Positions 14,970 to 21,426 of a stretch of DNA of 21,426 nt are shown here, piece by piece. The stretch is from assembly GCA_016763095.1 (NCBI GenBank), contig JAESUK010000083.1, forward strand, positions 1-21,426. Direction: 5' to 3'. The DNA is from Alphaproteobacteria bacterium. Its GTDB lineage: Bacteria; Pseudomonadota; Alphaproteobacteria; Micavibrionales; Micavibrionaceae. The notes under the pieces were generated by a model that searched no databases, was not told the DNA's origin, and saw only the letters and a list, made by a program, of their open reading frames with translations. The position numbers and the translations under genes are program-made. Each line of letters begins with the position of its first letter. The first letter of the stretch is position 1.

Positions 14970-15643
14970 AATTCAGTTATCTTTCCATCACGGATTGTTA
15001 AAATACGATCCATACGATGCGCCAAATCCATGTTATGAGTGGCTATTAATGCCCCAATTTTTTGAGATTCCACTCTATCCAAAAGAAGCTTAAACACCTT
15101 ATCAGAAGTCTGCGGATCAAGGTTACCCGTTGGTTCGTCCGCCATTAGGAGTTGAGGATCATTTGCAAGGGCGCGGGCAATGGCTACACGTTGCTGTTCT
15201 CCACCTGATAACATTGCTGGGCGATGCTCCACACGATCAGATAAGCCCATATCGGTAAGTAAATGCCCTGCTTTCTTCGTTGCCTCTTTCTTATTCACAC
15301 CCGCGATCATTTGCGGAAGCACAACATTTTCAAGGGCGGAAAATTCTGGCTGTAAATAATGAAACTGGTACACAAACCCCATCATGTGACGACGGATTTC
15401 TGTGCGTTGATCATCATTACATGTGCTTATATCACGTCCATTCATCATTATTTTCCCAGAAGAGGGGGAATCCAGCAAGCCTGCAATATGAAGGAGTGTT
15501 GATTTTCCTGAACCACTGGGTCCAACGAGGGCAACAATTTCACCCGCATTCACTTCAAATGATGCCTTATCTAAAACAGTAAGTTTTTTACCACCTTGCT
15601 CGTAAATTTTAGAGACGTTCTCGAGTTTAATAATACTACTCAT
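14966..15643 (-). CDS. lolD: Lipoprotein-releasing ABC transporter ATPase LolD
   Basis: Energises extraction of outer-membrane lipoproteins from the inner membrane. The protein has 225 residues. Walker A GPSGSGKST is at 41-49, the Q-loop Q93 in FVYQFHYLQPEFSALENVVLP (which also shows the LolD/MacB-type segment), the signature LSGGEQQRVAIARAL at 145-159, Walker B LLMADEPTGNLD at 165-176 and the switch histidine H203. It overlaps the permease gene by 8 bases, so the two are translationally coupled. It is the last gene of the coaX-to-lolD series and ends in the same CTAG as the convergent plus-strand gene, with no intrinsic terminator between them. Confidence 0.96.
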   Translation of the reverse strand: MSSIIKLENVSKIYEQGGKKLTVLDKASFEVNAGEIVALVGPSGSGKSTLLHIAGLLDSPSSGKIMMNGRDISTCNDDQRTEIRRHMMGFVYQFHYLQPEFSALENVVLPQMIAGVNKKEATKKAGHLLTDMGLSDRVEHRPAMLSGGEQQRVAIARALANDPQLLMADEPTGNLDPQTSDKVFKLLLDRVESQKIGALIATHNMDLAHRMDRILTIRDGKITEF

Positions 15644-16880
15644 ACGTTAATGCCTCCACAGGGTTCATGCGCGCGGCGCGCCACGCAGGATACAATGTAG
15701 CAAGGACAGAGAGGACAACAGCCATTAGAATGATAGATGTTACCTCGTTCCAATTCACAACAGCAGGCAACTGAGACAGGAAGTATATTTCCGCTGAGAA
15801 CAGCTCCGTTCCTGTTAAGCCCTCTAGCCATTGACGGATGGTTTCAATGTTCAGTGCAAAGGCTGTTCCAAGTATTGCCCCGACAATGGTTCCAGATATG
15901 CCAATGCTTGCCCCCGTCAGAATGAATATTTTGAGCATTGAGCGCCGTGACGCGCCAATTGTTCTCATTATGCCTATGTCTGAGGATTTGTCCTTTACCA
16001 ACATAATCATGCTTGATATGATATTAAACGCGGCAATGATGATGATAAGCGTAAGAATAAGAAACATAACATTTCGCTCAACTTCTAGCGCATTTACAAA
16101 CGAACTATTCGCATCACGCCAGTCATAAACCGAAATTCCTGCTTCAAGTTCTTTGTTAAGATTATGCTTTATATAATTAAGATCATTAATATCTTTTGTA
16201 ACAACCTCAAGATATGATGCGCTGCCAAGGGGTAAGCGATAAAACTTACGTGCCGTCTCAAGGGGCATGAAGACAAAGCCACTATTATACTCGTACATAC
16301 CGACATCGAAGATAATACCAACCTTAAAGCGTTGAGAGCGCGGGATCGTACCAAACGGAGACGCTTTTCCCTTTGGGGCAAGAATAACGACCTCATCTCC
16401 AAGGAACAAATTGAACTTTTCTGCCATTTTATTCCCAATAGCAATTTTAGTGCCTACAAAATCCATTACATCACCAGAAACAATACCATCCAAGAAGACT
16501 TCTTTTATCATAAAGTCATGCGAGGTCATTCCGCGCACAAGAACACCACTTGATACGCCTCCAACATTCAACAAACCCTGTCCTTCAATAACAGGAACAG
16601 CCGATTGAATGCCTTTGGCTTTTTCAACCTTTGTTTGAAGGGCTTTGTAGTCATTGATTGAAGAGCCCGCGACATAGACATTCATGTGACCGTTTAAACC
16701 AAGAATACGTGTAAACAATTCCTGCCTAAACCCGTTCATGACAGACATCACAATGATCAGTGTTGCAACGCCAAGCATTATCCCAAAAAATGAGAAGCCA
16801 GCAATCACCGAGACGAAGCCTTCTTGCTTGCGTGCGCGTAAATACCGAAATGCGATCAATCTTTCAAAGGGTGAAAACAT
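15636..16880 (-). CDS. lolC: Lipoprotein-releasing ABC transporter permease (LolC/LolE family)
   Basis: Inner-membrane permease partner of LolD, 414 residues. The typical N-terminus is SPFERLIAFRYLRARKQEGF, and a first membrane segment follows at about 23-47 leading into VMSVMNGFRQEL. A large periplasmic domain (about 50-265) is followed by three C-terminal membrane segments (about 270-295, 320-345, 370-398). The coupling-helix region IGIMRTIGASRRSMLKIF lies after the second helix, and YPAWRAARMNPVEALTYE is the end. Only one permease gene is seen next to lolD, so it may act as a homodimer (LolF-like) or pair with a paralogue elsewhere. The start overlaps the proS stop as TAATG, with AAGG 6 bases upstream. 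Confidence 0.93.
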   Translation of the reverse strand: MFSPFERLIAFRYLRARKQEGFVSVIAGFSFFGIMLGVATLIIVMSVMNGFRQELFTRILGLNGHMNVYVAGSSINDYKALQTKVEKAKGIQSAVPVIEGQGLLNVGGVSSGVLVRGMTSHDFMIKEVFLDGIVSGDVMDFVGTKIAIGNKMAEKFNLFLGDEVVILAPKGKASPFGTIPRSQRFKVGIIFDVGMYEYNSGFVFMPLETARKFYRLPLGSASYLEVVTKDINDLNYIKHNLNKELEAGISVYDWRDANSSFVNALEVERNVMFLILTLIIIIAAFNIISSMIMLVKDKSSDIGIMRTIGASRRSMLKIFILTGASIGISGTIVGAILGTAFALNIETIRQWLEGLTGTELFSAEIYFLSQLPAVVNWNEVTSIILMAVVLSVLATLYPAWRAARMNPVEALTYE

Positions 16881-18217
16881 TAGAAACCTTGTGTTATATC
16901 TTTGATATCTGTTGTCAGTGTATTCATAACGCTTTCCAAGGATACTTCGTGTTTTTCGCCTGTTGCACGTTTTTTTAGTTCAACAACACCGCTTTTAAGT
17001 CCACGCGGTCCAACAATCACTTGCCAAGGCAAGCCTATTAGATCCATATCAGCAAACTTACCGCCTGCATTTGTATCACGGTCATCATAAAGCACATCAA
17101 CGTTTGCAGCCTGTAGGTTTTTGTATAATTCTTCACAAACACAGGTTGTTTCTTCATCAGACACCTTAAGGTTAATGATTCCAACATTGTACGGCGCAAC
17201 GGAAGCTGGCCATTTAATTCCTGCGTCATCATGATTGGCTTCAATGATCGCGCCAACAAGGCGAGAGACACCAATTCCATATGAACCCATTTCAACAGGG
17301 ACAGTTTTTCCTTCTTTATTCTGAACCAGAGCTTTCATGCTCTCAGAATATTTAGTACCAAAGTAGAAGATGTGTCCAACTTCAATACCTCGCGTTTTCA
17401 CGAGATTAGCGGGTGCGCCAACACCGTCATGTGTTTCATCGGTTGCGGCATATACGCTTGTCATTTCTTTGAAGAACTTATCAAGCTGTCCACGGCTTTT
17501 ATAAAACACGTCTTTTCCAGACAGATCCATATCCATCCATTTTTCATCAACGTAAACTTCGCTCTCGCCGGTCTCCGCCAACAAAATGAACTCATGGCTT
17601 AAATCTCCGCCAATTGGTCCTGTATCAGCCTTCATCGGAATAACGCGTAAACCAAGAGACGTGTATGTTTTCAAGTATGCCAAGAACATTTTCTGATATG
17701 AATACACGGCATCTTCTTTTGTAAGGTCAAAAGAATATGCATCTTTCATTAGAAATTCACGTCCGCGCATCACGCCAAAACGAGGACGGATTTCATCTCT
17801 GAATTTCCATTGGATGTGGTACAGATTTTTAGGCAAATCTTTGTATGACTTGATGTACGAACGGAAAACATCCGTGATCATTTCTTCGTTTGTTGGTCCG
17901 TAGAGCATTTCGCGATCATGACGGTCAGTGATGCGGAGCATTTCTTTTCCGTATGCGTCATAACGTCCACTTTCTTTCCACAAATCCGCGGATTGTATGG
18001 TGGGCATCAAACATTCATGTGCGCCTACGCTGTCTTGATGGTAACGCACGAGATTTTCAATCTTGCGCAACACCCGAAGCCCCATCGGCAACCATGTGTA
18101 TATCCCCGCACCATTTTGTTTAATCATTCCTGCACGAAGCATAAAGCGATGTGAGGCTATTTCTGCTTCTTTAGGGTCTTCTTTAAGTGTTGGTAGAAAA
18201 TATTGTGAGAGACGCAT
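16880..18217 (-). CDS. proS: Proline-tRNA ligase, short form without the editing insertion
   Basis: Class II aminoacyl-tRNA synthetase that charges tRNA-Pro. From the ATG at 18217 (MRLSQYFLPTLKEDP) it has 445 residues. Motif 1 includes GIYTWLPMGLRVLRKIE, the TxE loop is GPTNEEMIT, motif 2 is FRDEIRPRFGVMRGREFLMK followed by DAYSFD, and motif 3 is GSYGIGVSRL before an anticodon-binding domain. The bacterial-type enzyme of E. coli (572 residues) has a cis-editing domain of about 180 residues between motifs 2 and 3. Only a short linker is present here, the known alphaproteobacterial short form. A GTG start at 18271 is possible but overlaps the upstream gene, and its 18 extra residues look unrelated to ProRS. 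The ribosome site is weak (AGAAAG). Confidence 0.95.
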   Translation of the reverse strand: MRLSQYFLPTLKEDPKEAEIASHRFMLRAGMIKQNGAGIYTWLPMGLRVLRKIENLVRYHQDSVGAHECLMPTIQSADLWKESGRYDAYGKEMLRITDRHDREMLYGPTNEEMITDVFRSYIKSYKDLPKNLYHIQWKFRDEIRPRFGVMRGREFLMKDAYSFDLTKEDAVYSYQKMFLAYLKTYTSLGLRVIPMKADTGPIGGDLSHEFILLAETGESEVYVDEKWMDMDLSGKDVFYKSRGQLDKFFKEMTSVYAATDETHDGVGAPANLVKTRGIEVGHIFYFGTKYSESMKALVQNKEGKTVPVEMGSYGIGVSRLVGAIIEANHDDAGIKWPASVAPYNVGIINLKVSDEETTCVCEELYKNLQAANVDVLYDDRDTNAGGKFADMDLIGLPWQVIVGPRGLKSGVVELKKRATGEKHEVSLESVMNTLTTDIKDITQGF

Positions 18218-18227
18218 GGTATTCTTT

Positions 18228-18800
18228 CTATTCGTTATAGTATCCGTTGATATGATCTTGTCCAAAGCCACCGTATATAGTGTCTTCTGTTTCTTGTTCT
18301 TTCGCTTGTACTAGAGGTTCAAGCGGTATCGACTTTACGGTTTCGACACTTGTCTGTCCATGTTGTTTTGCGGGTTTCGCCACAATTATTTTTGATGGTA
18401 TTTTTTTAGATGTTTTTGATGGCGTGATCTTCGCCTTTTTAAACGCTTTTGGCTTTATACTTTTCTGACAGACAGCTTGCGCTTTATCTGAAATATCTCT
18501 GCCCCTATATATAACCCGGCCATCTTGCTTTACCTTTATGCTTTCGAGCTTAGAAGATGTGATCGGCACGGTTAAATTAAGGGCTTCAGCTAAATAATTG
18601 GTCAATGGAATTTCTATATCGCCTATTTCAAATGGGCTTGGGTTTAAATCGGCGGGCACAACATTTGGCGACGGGCGATATGTCACATCATCAATGGGAA
18701 TATGACTTATAGATGTATTTTTACACAAGGCATTTGTTCCAGCCCATGCAACGGATGGCACAAAAGAACATAAAAGAGCGAGAGCAAATAATATTCTCAT
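18228..18800 (-). CDS. Secreted/periplasmic protein of unknown function
   Basis: 190 residues. It begins with a clear Sec signal peptide (MRILFALALLCSFVPSVAWA, probable cleavage before G21), so the product is likely periplasmic. A compact part (about 22-112) contains HIPIDDVTYRP, VVPADLNPSPFEIGDIEIPL and VKQDGRVIYRGRDIS, and two cysteines (C26 and the C in AVCQ) that could form a disulfide. From about 115 on it is Lys/Pro/Ser-rich and probably disordered. I recall similar short proteins near proS in other alphaproteobacteria but no function. The start overlaps DUF1467 by four bases (ATGA), with a good GAGGAAG 7 bases upstream. It precedes proS by 10 bases. Confidence 0.8.
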   Translation of the reverse strand: MRILFALALLCSFVPSVAWAGTNALCKNTSISHIPIDDVTYRPSPNVVPADLNPSPFEIGDIEIPLTNYLAEALNLTVPITSSKLESIKVKQDGRVIYRGRDISDKAQAVCQKSIKPKAFKKAKITPSKTSKKIPSKIIVAKPAKQHGQTSVETVKSIPLEPLVQAKEQETEDTIYGGFGQDHINGYYNE

Positions 18801-19066
18801 TTCAAATCTTCCTCACGCATTTGTTGTGCCATTTCTTGGAAATCAAACAGCTTGATATCAATTAGGTAGTACACAATCAACCAAAGTACAGCGGCAAGAA
18901 CAGCCGTGATCATAAACTTCTTTAAAATTCTTGGGTTTTCAGGTGCAGAAGCAACCGCTTTACCACCTTCTGTTGTCCCAATGGGCTTATTCCCCCAAGG
19001 CAACACCCAGAAGAGAGAGAGCCAATAGAGCATTAGATATACGATTATGCCTGTGAATATTCCCAT
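18797..19066 (-). CDS. DUF1467 family small membrane protein
   Basis: 89 residues with two membrane helices (about 4-23 and 50-70). The conserved segment YWLSLFWVLPWGNKPIG lies after the first helix, and ASAPENPRILKKFMITA leads into the second, which are the DUF1467 hallmarks. Function is unknown, and the family is largely alphaproteobacterial. A ribosome site, GAGGG, lies in the last codons of rnj. The gap to rnj is 6 bases, and its end overlaps the next gene by four bases. The position between rnj and proS is typical for the family. Confidence 0.9.
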   Translation of the reverse strand: MGIFTGIIVYLMLYWLSLFWVLPWGNKPIGTTEGGKAVASAPENPRILKKFMITAVLAAVLWLIVYYLIDIKLFDFQEMAQQMREEDLK

Positions 19067-19072
19067 GCGTGT

Positions 19073-20734
19073 TTACCCTCTATAAACGTGAATAACAACA
19101 TTAGGTTTAAATCCATAACGGTGCGTCAGCAAACGTCGAATAACAATTCTGACCTCTTCTTCAATCGCATCCAGATCGTTATTGTTCGTGTCGAGCAAAG
19201 TTGTTTCTATCTCACCGTACAGTTCATTGAACATCAGTTCTTCCGCAGGCGTGCCATGATCTTCCAAGCCGACCATGTCAATTTGAGGATCATCAATCAA
19301 CTTGTTCTTCTTATCAATTACCATAGAAATGAACGCAACACCCGTGTATTGCAACTTACGACGCGCAGACAAGGCCGTACTGGCAAGCTCAATCACACGA
19401 CGAGGCTCAACACCAAGAAACTTAGTTTCTATTGTATCAATCACACGCGGATTATTCCTATCCAAGCATATTACAGAACCATTCTGCGGTACGATCACAT
19501 GAGGGACACCGCATTCCTGCGCCAATGCACCGTGGGCATCAAGCATGATACGTTCTCCATGCACAGGGATTGCGATATGGGGTTTGCTCCATGACAGCAT
19601 GCTTCGTAGTTCGTCTTGGCAAGGATGCCCTGACGTATGCACGAGGTGATCCCCACAATTACCGTTGGTTACGACATGTATACCCGCCGCCACAAATTTA
19701 TTTTGAATGGCGTTGATCTCTTTTTCATTCCCTGGAATTTTCCATGAGGAGAACACTACGGTATCACCCGCGTCCAACTTAACACCTCTAAACTCACCTT
19801 GTGCAATACGAGACAACGCCGCGCGCGCTTCACCTTGTGAGCCTGTCGTAATCAAAACAATCTTGTCTCTTGGAATTTTTTTAAACGCTTCAGGTGGTAG
19901 AAATGCAGGTACATCATTTAAATATCCGCATTTTTTGGCGGCACCAATCATATTATTCATGGATCGCCCGACAACAACCACTTTACGCCCAACCGCTTCC
20001 GCCGCTTTGGCAATTGAATATAGCCGTCCAACATTTGAAGAAAATGTGGTAATCGCGATGCGTTGTTTTTGTTGTTTGAAGATTTCAATCAAACCTTTGC
20101 TGACCTCTTCTTCACTTGGTGTAAAGCCAACTTTTTGGGCATTGGTGGAATCTCCAACATAGGCAAGAACACCATCCTTGCACATCTCTTTAAATTTCTC
20201 GCCATCCGTCGCCTTACCGAGAGGTGGGTTAGGATCAAGGTTCCAATCCCCAGTATGAAGGATTGTGCCTTTGTCCGTTTTAATGGCGGTCGACAAATTC
20301 TCTAGCACTGAGTGTGTAATATCTAGAAAACTTAACTTAAACGGATCAAGATCAAGGTCTGATCCTGCTGTTATTTCTGTGATTTTCATCTTCTTACATG
20401 CAGGAAACTCTTTAATCTTTCGACGTAGAATTTCTGCTGTAAATGGGGAGCAATACACAGGGCATTTTAAACGTGGCCACAGATACGGCACCGCACCAAT
20501 ATGGTCTTCATGGGCATGGGTTACAACCAAGCCAACCAGTTGATCTTTACGTTTTTCAATGAATGTTGGGTCAGGCAATAAAAGATCAACCATTGGGTAA
20601 TGCTTGCTCGCAATCCCCATTCCGCAGTCCATGATCAACCATTTTCCTTTATAAGCGTAGAAGTTAAAATTACATGCAAACTCTTCAGATCCTTTGTATG
20701 GAATAAAGTGAATTTGGTTAGGATCTAATTTCAT
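19073..20734 (-). CDS. rnj: Ribonuclease J
   Basis: Metallo-beta-lactamase/beta-CASP ribonuclease with endo- and 5'-3' exonuclease activity in mRNA decay and rRNA maturation. The protein has 553 residues, the usual length. The metal motif HAHEDH is at 73-78. H141 (ITHSVLE) and D163 (LHTGDWNLDPNP) are further ligands. GDSTNAQ follows, then the beta-CASP segment with VVVVGRSMNNM and ITTGSQGE. The C-terminal metal histidines are in HTSGHPCQDEL and IPVHGERIML. A C-terminal domain follows from about 450. The ribosome site is poor (A/G-rich only), but the ATG overlaps the coaX stop as ATGA, so coupling is likely. Confidence 0.96.
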   Translation of the reverse strand: MKLDPNQIHFIPYKGSEEFACNFNFYAYKGKWLIMDCGMGIASKHYPMVDLLLPDPTFIEKRKDQLVGLVVTHAHEDHIGAVPYLWPRLKCPVYCSPFTAEILRRKIKEFPACKKMKITEITAGSDLDLDPFKLSFLDITHSVLENLSTAIKTDKGTILHTGDWNLDPNPPLGKATDGEKFKEMCKDGVLAYVGDSTNAQKVGFTPSEEEVSKGLIEIFKQQKQRIAITTFSSNVGRLYSIAKAAEAVGRKVVVVGRSMNNMIGAAKKCGYLNDVPAFLPPEAFKKIPRDKIVLITTGSQGEARAALSRIAQGEFRGVKLDAGDTVVFSSWKIPGNEKEINAIQNKFVAAGIHVVTNGNCGDHLVHTSGHPCQDELRSMLSWSKPHIAIPVHGERIMLDAHGALAQECGVPHVIVPQNGSVICLDRNNPRVIDTIETKFLGVEPRRVIELASTALSARRKLQYTGVAFISMVIDKKNKLIDDPQIDMVGLEDHGTPAEELMFNELYGEIETTLLDTNNNDLDAIEEEVRIVIRRLLTHRYGFKPNVVIHVYRG

Positions 20735-21426
20735 ATTTTTTCTTTTTCTGATTTATAAATTTCTAAGAGACCTTTTAAGGTCAATTCTTTATCGACACAT
20801 TCAATTGCATCAATATGTGCGCTGAAAACATTAGCAAGACCACCTGTGGCGATTACCTTTGGATCGGTTTTAATCTCTGCTTTCAAGCGAACAATTAGCC
20901 CCTCTATCATACTTACATAGCCCCAAAAATTCCAGACTGCATAGCATGGACGGTATTTGTACCCTTCACATGTGGTGGTTGTTGAATAGCAACTTTAGGA
21001 AGTTTTGCTGTTGCAGATACCAATGCATCAAGTGACAAATTAATTCCTGGGGCAATAATGCCACCGCTATAGCCACCCTCCTCCGTAAGGACACTCAGCG
21101 TTGTTGCCGTTCCAAAATCAACGATAATAGCGTTTGCACTATAATGCTTTGCGCAGGCAATTGCATTCACAAGTAAGTCTGCACCCGCTTGTTGTGGCTG
21201 ATCAATGCTGATCTTAATTTTCGGAATGACGTTCTCAGTTGAGACAAACAGGCTTTTACAATCAAAATAGCGTTGCGCCATGTTTCTAAAGTTGAAATTT
21301 GCATCAGGGACAACTGAGCTTACAATTACATCCGTTACATCCGTGAAGTTGTACCCAGATATTTGAAAGACTTGGTACAGCCATGATGCATATTCATCAC
21401 CCGTACGAGAGGCATTCGTCTCGCAT
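20731..21426 (-). pseudogene. coaX: Type III pantothenate kinase, interrupted by a one-base frameshift and cut at the window edge
   Basis: CoaX phosphorylates pantothenate in the first step of coenzyme A synthesis. The frame is open from the window edge, already inside the gene. Readable blocks are SRTGDEYASWL, DVIVSSVVPDANFNFRNMAQ, QAGADLLVNAIACAKHY, IIVDFGTATTLSVL, GGIIAPGINLSLDALVSATA and KLPKVA, then HAMQSGIFGAM and a stop at 20913. In the next frame, from about 20928, the sequence continues as WGYVSMIEGLIVRLKAEI, then VIATGGLANVF and DKELTLKGLLEIYK, to a TGA at 20731-20733. The normal family text is QSGIFWGYV, so one T is missing from the T run at 20925-20929. The downstream frame is intact and its stop overlaps the rnj ATG. 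This could be a sequencing error, a recent mutation or, less likely, ribosomal slippage. The first 35-45 residues are outside the window. Confidence 0.85.

Noticed and set aside
18218..18271. GTG start adding 18 residues to proS
   Set aside because: It overlaps the upstream secreted-protein gene and the extra residues do not look like ProRS; MRLSQYFLPTLKEDP is the family's usual N-terminus.
19088..19594. 168-codon plus-strand frame inside rnj
   Set aside because: Lies wholly antisense to a well-conserved RNase J sequence, with no recognisable domain.
20920..20930. Programmed -1 frameshifting in coaX
   Set aside because: No canonical slippery heptamer, no obvious downstream pseudoknot, and no precedent known to me in coaX; kept only as the least likely explanation.
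20913..21281. A complete 122-residue gene starting at an ATG (MAQRYFD)
   Set aside because: The same frame stays open upstream with clear CoaX sequence (SRTGDEYASWL, SSVVPDANFN), so the ATG is internal. The early stop is the frameshift, not a natural end.
1..21426. CRISPR arrays, insertion sequences, phage genes, tRNA or rRNA genes
   Set aside because: Reading both strands showed no regular repeats, transposase motifs, paired terminal repeats or cloverleaf-like sequence.

Overview
This window looks like a core chromosomal segment of an AT-leaning alphaproteobacterium. The evidence is gene content and order. On the minus strand, read right to left, it carries coaX, rnj, a DUF1467 gene, proS, lolC/E, lolD and dnaE. 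It then continues with rpsB, tsf, pyrH, frr, uppS, cdsA, dxr and rseP, which is the block order I associate with many Alphaproteobacteria. A prolyl-tRNA synthetase without the editing insertion, an RNase J and a DUF1467 protein fit the same group. I cannot name an order or genus from the sequence alone. I saw no tRNA or rRNA gene, insertion sequence, CRISPR array or prophage gene.

Right part (14966-21426): a tightly packed operon of coaX, rnj, DUF1467, a secreted protein of unknown function, proS, lolC/E and lolD. Most junctions are ATGA-type or few-base overlaps or gaps, with ribosome binding sites inside the preceding gene. The coaX copy is cut by the window edge. It also carries a one-base frameshift at a T run about 190 bases before its natural stop.

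Middle (7366-14969): a lone plus-strand gene (14325-14969) lies between lolD and dnaE. It encodes a probable DUF1826-like protein with an H-x-D...H pattern. It diverges from dnaE, and its stop codon overlaps the lolD stop in a single CTAG. dnaE follows on the minus strand, and then three accessory genes: an Acg-type nitroreductase-fold protein, a (probably tandem) GNAT acetyltransferase and a class II-like histone-deacetylase-family amidohydrolase. This three-gene insert between dnaE and rpsB is the least routine part of the window.

Left part (1-7365): rpsB has its own recognisable promoter and a leader of about 135 bases. tsf follows, with a terminator-like hairpin built around the rpsB stop codon and a second hairpin after tsf. 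pyrH, frr, uppS, cdsA, dxr and rseP then run in one close series. These genes link translation (S2, EF-Ts, ribosome recycling), UMP phosphorylation, and envelope lipid and isoprenoid supply (CDP-diacylglycerol, undecaprenyl diphosphate, DXP pathway). The series ends with the site-2 protease of the envelope stress response. Everything I see here is known families. The novelty candidates are the accessory insert, the DUF1826-like gene, the start-site architecture around dnaE and the coaX frameshift.
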